Source: JAFGRU01 sp016934985
GTDB lineage: Bacteria; Desulfobacterota; Desulfuromonadia; Desulfuromonadales; JAAYDE01
Length of the DNA stretch: 64,000 nt
Reading direction: 5' to 3'
Assembly (NCBI GenBank): GCA_963665045.2
Contig: CAXXJQ010000003.1
Span: 496,001 to 560,000 of the forward strand
The position numbers and the translations under genes were made by a program. The notes beneath the pieces are model-generated. The model was not told the origin of the DNA, ran no database searches, and saw nothing but the letters and a program-made list of their open reading frames with translations. Below, one piece after another: positions 41,554 to 49,929 of this stretch (position 1 is the stretch's first letter; every line of letters starts with the position of its first letter).

Positions 41554-44500
41554 ATGAGCAATCAGAGTTTTGTCCATCTCCACCTGCATACCGAATACAG
41601 CCTTCTCGATGGCGCCATCAAGGTCAACAAGCTGATTGAAAAGGCTCTCGAAAACGAGATGCCCGCGTTGGCCATCACCGACCACGGCAATATGTTCGGT
41701 GCCATCGAGTTCTACCTGAAAGTCCGCAAAGCCGGCCTCAAGCCGATTCTCGGCTGTGAAGTCTATGTTGCGCCCGAATCCCGATTTGACAAATCCAAGG
41801 CGCGCAAATCAAAGGAAGCCGCCTTCCATCTTCTGCTTTTATGCCAGGATCTCACCGGCTATAAGAATCTCTGTTCCCTGGTTTCTTCTGCTTACCGGGA
41901 AGGCTTCTACTATCGGCCCCGGGTGGACTGGGAGCTTTTGCGGGAAAAAAACGAGGGGCTCATCGCTTTGACTGCCTGCCTCGGGGGCGAAATCCCTGAT
42001 CTGATTCTCAACAACCAGCCGGACCTGGCTCGTCAGCGAGCCGCCGAAATATCTGAAGTATTTGATAATGAGCGCTTTTACCTGGAAATACAGCGCAATT
42101 TCCTGGCCGAGCAGGATATCGTCAATAAGGAGTTGATCAAAATCTCCCGGGAGATGGGCCTGCCTCTGGTGGCTACCAATGATTGTCACTACCTTGATCG
42201 CAAGGACGCTTACGCTCACGAGGTTCTCCTCTGCATCCAGACCGGCAAAACCATGGAAGACCAGGAGCGCATGCGTTTCCAGAATGACGAGTTCTATTTC
42301 AAGACGCCGGCTGAGATGCGCGAGCTGTTTGCCGATATTCCCGAGGCCGTTGACAACAGTCTGCGCATCGCTGACAAATGCAACCTTGAAATCCCCCTTG
42401 GCACCTACCATTTCCCCCAGTATGAAAAGCCCGAGGATAAGACCCTCGATGAGATCCTTGCCGAGCAGGCCAGACACGGGCTGGATGAGCGCATTGAGGA
42501 AATTCGCAAGGTACGGGATTTCTCTGAAAAGGACCATGACGAATATCGTGAACGGCTCGAAGAGGAGATCGTCTGCATCACCCAGATGGGTTTTCCCGGC
42601 TACTTTCTTATCGTGGCCGATTTTATCAACTGGGCCAAGGACCACGATATCCCCGTGGGGCCCGGCCGCGGCAGCGCGGCCGGCAGTCTGGTCGCCTTTT
42701 CTTTGCGCATTACCGACATCGACCCGATTCGTTATCAACTGCTTTTCGAGCGTTTTCTCAACCCCGAACGGGTAAGCATGCCTGACATCGATGTTGACTT
42801 CTGCATCCATGGCCGTGAGGAGGTCATCCGTTATGTTCAGGAGAAATACGGCAAGGCGAATGTCGCCCAGATCATCACCTTCGGAACCATGGCGGCGCGA
42901 GGGGTGATCCGGGATGTCGGCCGCGCTTTGAACATGCCCTATGGTGAGGTCGACCGCATTGCCAAGCTGGTTCCCAGTATCCTCAATATCCAGCTTGAGA
43001 AAGCCCTAAAGCAGGAGCCGCGCTTGAAGGAGATGATCGCCGGCGATGCGCGCGTGAAGAAGCTTTTCGATGTGGCTTTGGCTTTGGAAGGGTTGACTCG
43101 TCATGCTTCTACCCACGCTGCGGGGGTGGTGGTGACACCCATGGCCCTGGAAAACTATCTGCCTCTTTACACCGATCCCAAGTCAGGTGCCCAGGTTACC
43201 CAGTACTCCATGGGCAATGTCGAAACCATCGGTCTGGTCAAATTCGACTTTCTCGGCCTCAAAACCCTTACCGTTATCAACAACGCCATTCGCCTGATCC
43301 GCGAGGGCGGAAAGCCCGATTTCGATCTGCGCCTCATCCCCGACGATGACGAGGCCACCTTCCGGCTGCTCTCCGCGGGTGAAACCACGGGGGTTTTTCA
43401 GCTTGAATCCTCGGGCATGAAAGAACTTCTGGTCAAACTGAAGCCCAACTGCTTCGAGGATATCATTGCCCTGGTCGCCCTCTATCGTCCGGGCCCTCTC
43501 GGTTCGGGAATGGTTGAGGATTTCATCCAGCGTAAGCACGGCCGCAAAAAAATCACCTACGAATTTAAGCAGTTGGAGCCGGTCCTCAAGGATACCTACG
43601 GGGTCATCCTCTACCAGGAGCAGGTCATGCTCGTTTCCCAGATCCTGGCTAATTACAGCCTGGGCGGGGCCGATATCCTGCGCCGGGCCATGGGCAAGAA
43701 AAAGCTCGACGTCATGGCCCAGGAACGGGAAAAGTTTCTCAAAGGGGCAGCGGAGAACAAGCTTGATCAAAAAAAGGCGGAAGCAGTTTTCAACCTCATG
43801 GAGAAGTTCGCCGAATACGGCTTCAACAAATCCCATTCAGCAGCTTATGCCTTGATTGCCTACCAGACTGCCTACCTCAAAGCGCATTATCCGGTTGAAT
43901 TCATGGCAGCCCTCTTGACCGAGGACATGGAATTCACCGACAAGGTCATCAAGAATATCAGCGAACTGAGAAGCATGGGGATCGAAATTCTGCCGCCTGC
44001 TATCAACCAGTCGAGCAGCAGTTTTACGGTTCATGAAAATGCCATCCGTTTCGGTTTGGGGGCGGTCAAAGGGGTCGGGCTCGCGGCCCTCGATTCCATT
44101 ATTGAGGTCCGAAAAGAAAAACCTTTTGAGTCACTCTATGATTTCTGCGAGCGGGTCGATTCCCGCAAGGTCAACAAAAAGGTCACCGAAGCCCTGATCA
44201 AATGCGGTGCCTTCGATTCGCTGCCCGGCCACCGGTCGCAACTTCTGGCGGGGTTGGAGGATGCTATGGAGGTGGGCAATAAGATCCAGCGTGAGCGCGA
44301 GCAAGGGCAGGAGTCACTGTTTGAAACGGCCGAGATTATTTCCAGCAACGGCCATGGTTATCAGCAGTTGCCTGAGCTGGAAGAGTGGCCCGAAAAGATT
44401 CGCCTTGGATTCGAGAAAGAGGCCCTGGGTTTTTACATCACCGGCCACCCCATGGCCGGTTTCGAAGCCACCGTCAAACGTTTTGCTTCCTGCGATGCGG

Positions 44501-45024
44501 TGGGGCTGGCCGAGCGCAAAGACCGCGAAGCGGTTGCGGTCTGCGGCATTGTGGCATCTATCAAGGAGTTGACCACCAAAAAAGGGGACCGCATGGCTTT
44601 TGTTTCCCTTGAAGATCTCAGTGGTTGTATCGAGGTGGTGGTTTTCCCGGAGGTTTACCAGGCGGGGTTTGATGTGCTGCACGGCGAAGATCCGTTGCTG
44701 GTGCGCGGCAACCTCGATGTCGGGGAGGAGAACCGCAAATTGATTGCCACCGAGGTTGCGGCCCTGGCCGACTATCAGCTGCGCCAAACCAGGCGGGTTC
44801 ACTTCCGGTTGTCAGCGCCGACGGTGGACGAGCAGCTGTTGGAGGGCCTGCACAGCATCGTTCGCGACAATCCGGGTGACTGTGAGGCCATGATCCACGT
44901 GGTTATTCCCAACCGCAGCGAGGCGGTAATCAGACTTCCGAAAAGCCTCAATGTTGCCGCCTGTGACGCGATCATGAAAGACACGGAGAAGCTTTTCGGT
45001 TATAATGTGACCACTTTTGAATAA
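41554..45024 (+). CDS. dnaE: DNA polymerase III alpha subunit
   Basis: The replicative polymerase subunit, 1156 aa, of the DnaE1 type. The N-terminal PHP domain (FVHLHLHTEYSLLDG, TDHGNMFG), the C-family polymerase core with GPGRGSAAGSLV and the catalytic PDIDVDFC, the HhH region, and the C-terminal OB-fold (about 990-1070) are all present. It is intact. It begins directly after a composite repeat, so promoter and Shine-Dalgarno are unusually poor to read. Confidence 0.97.
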   Translation: MSNQSFVHLHLHTEYSLLDGAIKVNKLIEKALENEMPALAITDHGNMFGAIEFYLKVRKAGLKPILGCEVYVAPESRFDKSKARKSKEAAFHLLLLCQDLTGYKNLCSLVSSAYREGFYYRPRVDWELLREKNEGLIALTACLGGEIPDLILNNQPDLARQRAAEISEVFDNERFYLEIQRNFLAEQDIVNKELIKISREMGLPLVATNDCHYLDRKDAYAHEVLLCIQTGKTMEDQERMRFQNDEFYFKTPAEMRELFADIPEAVDNSLRIADKCNLEIPLGTYHFPQYEKPEDKTLDEILAEQARHGLDERIEEIRKVRDFSEKDHDEYRERLEEEIVCITQMGFPGYFLIVADFINWAKDHDIPVGPGRGSAAGSLVAFSLRITDIDPIRYQLLFERFLNPERVSMPDIDVDFCIHGREEVIRYVQEKYGKANVAQIITFGTMAARGVIRDVGRALNMPYGEVDRIAKLVPSILNIQLEKALKQEPRLKEMIAGDARVKKLFDVALALEGLTRHASTHAAGVVVTPMALENYLPLYTDPKSGAQVTQYSMGNVETIGLVKFDFLGLKTLTVINNAIRLIREGGKPDFDLRLIPDDDEATFRLLSAGETTGVFQLESSGMKELLVKLKPNCFEDIIALVALYRPGPLGSGMVEDFIQRKHGRKKITYEFKQLEPVLKDTYGVILYQEQVMLVSQILANYSLGGADILRRAMGKKKLDVMAQEREKFLKGAAENKLDQKKAEAVFNLMEKFAEYGFNKSHSAAYALIAYQTAYLKAHYPVEFMAALLTEDMEFTDKVIKNISELRSMGIEILPPAINQSSSSFTVHENAIRFGLGAVKGVGLAALDSIIEVRKEKPFESLYDFCERVDSRKVNKKVTEALIKCGAFDSLPGHRSQLLAGLEDAMEVGNKIQREREQGQESLFETAEIISSNGHGYQQLPELEEWPEKIRLGFEKEALGFYITGHPMAGFEATVKRFASCDAVGLAERKDREAVAVCGIVASIKELTTKKGDRMAFVSLEDLSGCIEVVVFPEVYQAGFDVLHGEDPLLVRGNLDVGEENRKLIATEVAALADYQLRQTRRVHFRLSAPTVDEQLLEGLHSIVRDNPGDCEAMIHVVIPNRSEAVIRLPKSLNVAACDAIMKDTEKLFGYNVTTFE

Positions 45025-45026
45025 AA

Positions 45027-45107
45027 ACAGGTTCAAGTATCAAGTGTTAAGTTTTAAATTCTTTTACTAAACACCTAACACTTAATACTTAGCGCTTGTA
45101 ACTGTCT
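45027..45107. repeat. AAGTGTTAAG / ACACTTAA inverted repeat upstream of accA
   Basis: GTTCAAGTATCAAGTGTTAAG and TTTTAAATTC on the left, ACACCTAACACTTAATACTT on the right: a loose inverted repeat with about 15 bases between the arms, filling the gap between dnaE and accA. Confidence 0.7.
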
Positions 45108-45124
45108 TTTTAATGGAGGGCCTA

Positions 45125-46078
45125 ATGCAGCCTTATCTGGATTTCGAGAAACCGCTGATCGAGCTGGAGACGAAGATCCGCGAGCTGAAGCAGTATTCCA
45201 CCACAGATACTTCTTTTTCCTCCGAGATTGAAAAACTCGAGAAAAAAGCGGAGAAGCTGCACAAAGAGATCTTTTCCAAGCTGTCGCGCTGGCAGCGCAC
45301 TCAACTGGCCAGGGTGCCGGGACGGCCCTTCACCCTTGAATATGTGAATTACATTTTTACCGACTGGTTCGAGATGCATGGCGATCGCCTCTATCGTGAT
45401 GACCCCGCCATTGTCTGCGGTTTTGCCCGCCTGGAAGGCGAACCCTGTGCGATTATCGGTCACCAGAAAGGCCGGGATACCAAAGAAAAGGTCTACCGCA
45501 ACTTCGGCATGCCACATCCCGAAGGCTATCGCAAGGCCCTGCGGATCATGAAGATGGCAGAAGAATTTGAACTGCCGATATTCACCTTTGTGGATACCCC
45601 CGGCGCTTTTCCCGGCATCGGTGCTGAGGAGCGGGGCCAGGCCGAGGCCATTGCCCGCAACCTGCGGGAGATGGCCGGTCTGAAAGTGCCGGTGATTACG
45701 ACAGTCACCGGCGAAGGCGGTTCGGGCGGTGCGCTGGCCATCGCCGTCGCCAACCGGGTTCTAATGATGGAATACTCCATCTATTCGGTAATTTCCCCGG
45801 AAGGGTGCGCAGCCATCCTGTGGGGAGACGGGGGTATGGCGCCCCAGGCAGCCGAGGCTCTCAAGTTGACGGCCCAGGATATCGATGCTTTGGGGGATGT
45901 CATTGATGACGTGATTCCCGAACCTTCGGGCGGTGCCCACAATGATCCCGAAGCGGCAGCTAAGAATGTCAAAGAGTATCTGCTCAAACACCTGAATGAG
46001 CTTAAATATCTTTCTCCCGATGAGCTCGTTGAGCACCGCTACCAGAAGTTCCGGGCCATGACCCGGATTCAGGAATGA
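45125..46078 (+). CDS. accA: Acetyl-CoA carboxylase carboxyltransferase alpha subunit
   Basis: The 317-aa alpha subunit transfers the carboxyl group from biotin to acetyl-CoA, first step of fatty-acid synthesis. Conserved parts: YLDFEKPLIELETKI at the N-terminus, DGDR-like HGDRLYRDDPAIVCG, and the oxyanion-hole region TVTGEGGSGGALAIAVANR. ATG 45125 is chosen because TGGAGGG just before it is the Shine-Dalgarno; the earlier ATG at 45113 overlaps that site. Confidence 0.96.
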   Translation: MQPYLDFEKPLIELETKIRELKQYSTTDTSFSSEIEKLEKKAEKLHKEIFSKLSRWQRTQLARVPGRPFTLEYVNYIFTDWFEMHGDRLYRDDPAIVCGFARLEGEPCAIIGHQKGRDTKEKVYRNFGMPHPEGYRKALRIMKMAEEFELPIFTFVDTPGAFPGIGAEERGQAEAIARNLREMAGLKVPVITTVTGEGGSGGALAIAVANRVLMMEYSIYSVISPEGCAAILWGDGGMAPQAAEALKLTAQDIDALGDVIDDVIPEPSGGAHNDPEAAAKNVKEYLLKHLNELKYLSPDELVEHRYQKFRAMTRIQE

Positions 46079-46169
46079 ACTGATTGAGCGGTTTCGCAAT
46101 CCACCTGCTTGGCAGGTGTGACGAGAGAGGGTATGCTGTTAAAAACGGCTATTCTCACATTTATTTCAG

Positions 46170-46425
46170 CAGTTTAAAGACCGGGGTTGCGCCCCGTACG
46201 ACGCCTTACTCTTTTTGCTTGTCCAAATAGAGTAAGCAGAAAAAGGACACCCCGCAACTTGCCCTTCGGGTACCCTTCGCTCCATGGCCATTTTAAAGAC
46301 GGTCAGAAACTCGCAAAAAACGCTCAAACAGTCTGCCCGTCTGATTTTAAAATGACCCTTGTGTTCCGGCTGCGTTGCAAGGGGACAAAAACTTATAACC
46401 AGACCTCAAGTCCCCTGCTGCTATT
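46170..46425. repeat. Palindromic dispersed-repeat-like element
   Basis: A non-coding block in the 397-base gap between accA and rlpA. CATTTTAAAGACGGTCAGA (46289-46307) is met by an inverted partner at 46332-46354 with a four-base insertion, separated by AACTCGCAAAAAACGCTC. Flanking words (AACTTGCCCTTCGGGTACCC; CTTCGCTCCATGGCC) look like a repeated genomic element. An open frame through it (46187-46429) is probably meaningless. Confidence 0.55.
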
Positions 46426-46475
46426 TTAGTGATCTTTGACTCAAAACGGCAGGGAAATTGAATATATTTAAGGGT

Positions 46476-47243
46476 ATGAAACAGGCGATAAAAATTTACA
46501 GAACCCTCGGCATTCTGCTGGCAGTTTTTCTGATCGCATCCTGCGCTCCGTCCAGCCATGTCATCGATACCCCCGAAACCAAAGGGCGAAAATACTGGGA
46601 AAAACCCTATGTGGTTGCGGGGCAGCGTTATGATCCTCTCCTTGACTGCCAGGAGTTTACGGAAGAGGGGATGGCCAGCTGGTACGGGCGGGATTTTCAC
46701 GGCCGAAAAACCAGCAACGGCGAAATTTACAATATGCACGCCATGACGGCGGCTCATAAGACCCTGCCCCTGGGTGTTTTCGTTCGGGTTAAAAACCTTC
46801 GCAACGGCAAGGAAGCGGTGGTGCGCGTCAACGATCGGGGCCCGTTTGTCAAGGGCCGCATCATTGATCTGTCTTACTCCGCGGCGAAAAAGATCGGTAT
46901 CGTCGGGCCGGGCACTGCCCCTGTCCGTATCGAGATGCTCGGTGTCCCAACAACCGAGCCGGCGACCCAAAAAGTGGCCTACCAGGCTCCGCCTCCCACC
47001 AAAAAAATTGACAGTTTTGCGGTTCAGGTCGCCGCTTTTTCCGCTCCCGAAAATGCCCGCTATTTTGCCGACCGGGTCAAACCTCAATTCGGCCCAGCCA
47101 GTATCCAGACCATCGAAGTGGACGGCAAGACGTTCTACCGCGTCCGTGTCGGCAGCTATCCCGACCTGGAATCGGCAGAAAAAGCCCGCCTCCGCATCCA
47201 GCACAACGGTTTTCCCCACAGCTTTGTCGTGGCCTACGATTAG
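46476..47243 (+). CDS. rlpA: RlpA-type lipoprotein (septal ring lytic transglycosylase) with SPOR domain
   Basis: A 255-aa outer-membrane lipoprotein: signal peptide with lipobox LIASC, a double-psi beta-barrel catalytic domain (EGMASWYGRDFHGRKTSNGE, then MTAAHKTLPLG, and VRVNDRGPFVKGRIIDLSY-like motif), and a C-terminal SPOR domain (about 180-253) that binds denuded septal peptidoglycan. RlpA cleaves glycan strands lacking stem peptides. ATG 46476 is chosen over a TTG six codons earlier. Confidence 0.93.
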   Translation: MKQAIKIYRTLGILLAVFLIASCAPSSHVIDTPETKGRKYWEKPYVVAGQRYDPLLDCQEFTEEGMASWYGRDFHGRKTSNGEIYNMHAMTAAHKTLPLGVFVRVKNLRNGKEAVVRVNDRGPFVKGRIIDLSYSAAKKIGIVGPGTAPVRIEMLGVPTTEPATQKVAYQAPPPTKKIDSFAVQVAAFSAPENARYFADRVKPQFGPASIQTIEVDGKTFYRVRVGSYPDLESAEKARLRIQHNGFPHSFVVAYD

Positions 47244-47680
47244 TTCCTGCCGGTTTTCCTTTCTCACCCAAAGAGCCCTTCTTCTACAGGTTTTTTTACC
47301 CATTTTTTTTAAAAAAAATTGCCTCGCGTTTCCTTGCCCCTCTCGCTTTGGGAGGGCTGCCACCATAAAGAAAAACACATTTAATTTCAGTCGCTTGCAT
47401 ATTCCCTCACTTTTTTGGCATTAAAGTGCCCAAGGCCCTTCTTCCCTTGTCAACCATTTTCAAATGCAATTTTTCTCTCAATTTCGTAAAAAATTTCAAA
47501 ATTTTAATGAAATGTAAGAAAAATGTAAGATGTGATGTGTATAATAGGTCTCGCTAATTTCAATATTAAATTAATTGAAGCTCGAACTCGGCTTTTGAAC
47601 TTCAATTTTATATTATAAAAACAATGGTTTACATAAGAAAATGTAATTTAGATTTTGTTTTTAGTGTGCTTTTACAGGTT
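47244..47680. other. Intergenic region before the secreted-protein locus
   Basis: 437 bases, AT-rich in the second half. It includes the direct repeat and TATAAT described separately. Around 47330-47350, CCCCTCTCGCTTTGGGAGGG is a possible short hairpin; it could end rlpA transcription but no clear T-run follows. Confidence 0.45.
47512..47545 (+). promoter_or_regulatory. Direct repeats and -10 element upstream of the secreted-protein gene
   Basis: ATGTAAGA occurs at 47512-47519 and again at 47523-47530, 11 bases apart (one helical turn), followed by TATAAT at 47540-47545 and no good -35 hexamer. This is the usual layout of a promoter activated by an OmpR-type regulator. About 135 bases of leader follow. 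Confidence 0.45.
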
Positions 47681-48786
47681 ATGAAGGGGGGGATGCGGAG
47701 TTTCTGCAAAAAAACCAGTCTAAGTACAGTTCTGCTATTTTGGCTGTTACTAACCGGCACCATGGCTTTCGGTGCTGCTTATCAGCTTACCGAAGTCACA
47801 GTCGAGTGGGAAAGCGTTACTGCCAATCGCTTGGGAGTGGAGTCATCCACTCACCAGTTCAATTACGGTGACGATGAATATCAGGTTTTTGCGTTGCCCT
47901 GGGTTTTCAACTTCTACGGCCAAAACCATACGCAGATGTATGTCGACACCAACGGCAACATCTGGTTCAACCCTGGTGACCCTGACAACCTCCCGGTAAA
48001 TCATGATCTCGACGGTACCGCAAACACTGCCGTGATCTCTGCCTGGAACGCTGATCTGGACAGTTATTTGGCGGGCGGGGTGTTTATCGAATACAAAACC
48101 TCGCCGGAACGTGTGGTGGTGCAATGGACAACCCAACCTGGAACATGCAGGGGAGTCAGGCATTCAACCAGTTCCAGGCTGTGCTCTATCAGGACGGCAC
48201 CATTCAGTTCAATTATCTTGAATTCGCCGATACCCTGGCCTCGGATTCAGGGAGCGGTATTTCACGCGGCGGTGGGTTGGAGGTTATAGACCTAAGTCAA
48301 TCGGTCGCTGCCGTTCCGACCCTCGCGGGCCACTCTTTCCGCTTCAATGTGGATGAGCCGGTCTTAGATATTGATGGCGACGGCCTCCCCAATGCCGAGG
48401 ATCCCGATGATGACAACGACGGCATGAGCGATGTCTGGGAGGATACCTATAACCTTGATCCGCTCAACGCCGCGGATGCCACTCTGGACGGCGATGATGA
48501 TGGCCTTAGTAATCTCAACGAATACTTGGCCGGAACAACCCCCGACAATCCCGACTCCGACGGCGACGGCCTGATCGACGGCTGGGAGGTCAATTACAGC
48601 CTCAACCCCCTTGATGCGGCTGATGCGGCCCTCGATTCCGACAGCGACGGTCTGACCAATCTGCAGGAGTTCCAACAGGGCACCGACCCCTGGGACACCG
48701 ATTCCGACGATGACGGAATTGAGGACGGTCAGGAGATGATCATTAATATTCTGCCCATTATCAATTCACTCCTGCTGTCGGATTAA
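47681..48786 (+). pseudogene. Secreted protein with nidogen-like domain and calcium-binding (TSP3) repeats, frameshifted
   Basis: The gene reads in one frame from 47681 (signal peptide, then a domain with VFALPWVFNFYGQ and MYVDTNGNIWFNPG and VVVQWTT) to about 48140, and then continues one frame over to 48786 (NMQGSQAFNQFQAVLYQDGT onward). The two halves of one domain are split, consistent with a one-base deletion near 48130-48150, by mutation or sequencing error. The second half carries several DxDxDGxxD repeats (DIDGDGLPNAEDPDDDNDG, DSDGDGLIDGWE, DSDSDGLTNLQE, DSDDDGIEDG) that would bind calcium outside the cell. Total about 368 aa if repaired. A long AT-rich leader precedes it. Confidence 0.78.
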
Positions 48787-48985
48787 TGTGCCGGAAAGTA
48801 GGGCTGCGGTTTTGATTCTGTGCGGAATATTATGCCTTATCGGATAACAAAGATCACCATTCAAGACATTCATTATATCTCAATATCTGCTCGATGGATG
48901 TTTTCTGAATTTAGGGGGAGTAGATGGGAAAAATCACCCGGTTTGTTCAACGTATCTTTTCAGCATTATTTCTATAGGAGCCATC

Positions 48986-49690
48986 ATGAAAACAGTGGTT
49001 GTAATTTTTTTATCGCTAGCGATTTCCGTGCTGGCATGGGCAGAGCCTTCTCCATTAACAATCACGAACGGTGGGCAGACTGTTAGTGATGGATTTACGT
49101 TTACCACCTCAGGTGGGGTTCCGCCTTTCAAATGGGAAATAACTGGTGGTGCTAGCATTTTTAATGGGACGGTGAGCGACGTTTCTTCCAGGTGTGGAAC
49201 CGGCACTGTTACAGTTACGGACGCATGTGGTAATACCGATGAAACAGAGGTCCGGTTCCCGGAAGGACATTGGGAACCTCAAAGTACCACTGGAACAATA
49301 CCTTCCGACTACTATTTTCTACAAACACTCATAGAGGGGGCTACGAAAACGTTAAACTACTGGGCGCCGGATGGTGGAATTCCGGCACCAATGGAAGAAT
49401 ACTATAGAACGGGGGCATATTGTGTAGCCCAGACGCATGAAAACACATGTGGTAATAACTACGGCGGCACAGCAGTAATTCGTGCTACTGAAAGTAACAC
49501 GGTGTGCGAGTCTTCCCCCCCGACAGGCATGTTCTATCAAGATCAAGGCGGCACTTGGGGTGGCGGGTCTTGGCCCGGGTCATTAAGTACTGTTTATGCG
49601 CAATCATATTACTACGGGCGTTATACGGAATGGGGCTGGCAGTGTTTTACAATACGTGGTTATAAAACATATACCTGGGAGTGTGAATGA
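48986..49690 (+). CDS. Secreted protein of unknown function
   Basis: A 234-aa protein with a clear Sec signal peptide (residues 1-19, ending AWA). Residues 20-95 look like a small Ig-like/SprB-type repeat (TTSGGVPPFKWEITGGAS, then GTGTVTVTDACGNTDE). The rest is rich in Tyr, Trp, Gly and Cys (six or more Cys), suggesting disulfide-stabilised extracellular material. It has GGAGCC upstream. It sits between the calcium-repeat protein and the RHS protein, and all three are exported. Confidence 0.72.
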   Translation: MKTVVVIFLSLAISVLAWAEPSPLTITNGGQTVSDGFTFTTSGGVPPFKWEITGGASIFNGTVSDVSSRCGTGTVTVTDACGNTDETEVRFPEGHWEPQSTTGTIPSDYYFLQTLIEGATKTLNYWAPDGGIPAPMEEYYRTGAYCVAQTHENTCGNNYGGTAVIRATESNTVCESSPPTGMFYQDQGGTWGGGSWPGSLSTVYAQSYYYGRYTEWGWQCFTIRGYKTYTWECE

Positions 49691-49929
49691 CAAAAACTCT
49701 TTGGAAATCTTTAACCGATACTTCAATTGATGTGTTTACAGCTTTTCCTGATAAACCTGAAATGTCTTTAGATTGGTGAACCAGTACCAAGTGTTTTTGA
49801 GGCAATATCCGGTGGAGGGAGAGAACGGTGTAATTTGTTGCCCCTTAATAAATGCTTTGTATCAGACGAAATGGCTACTGTGAAGACCTGACCTTTCACG
49901 ATGGATTTGATTTGATCAAGGAATATGCC

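Noticed and set aside
46187..46429. 80-codon frame in the accA-rlpA gap
   Set aside because: It runs through an inverted repeat, has no Shine-Dalgarno and no recognisable domain; probably repeat DNA.
48124..48786. Second half of the calcium-repeat protein as an independent gene
   Set aside because: It has no signal peptide or Shine-Dalgarno and begins in the middle of a domain whose first half is in the neighbouring frame directly upstream.
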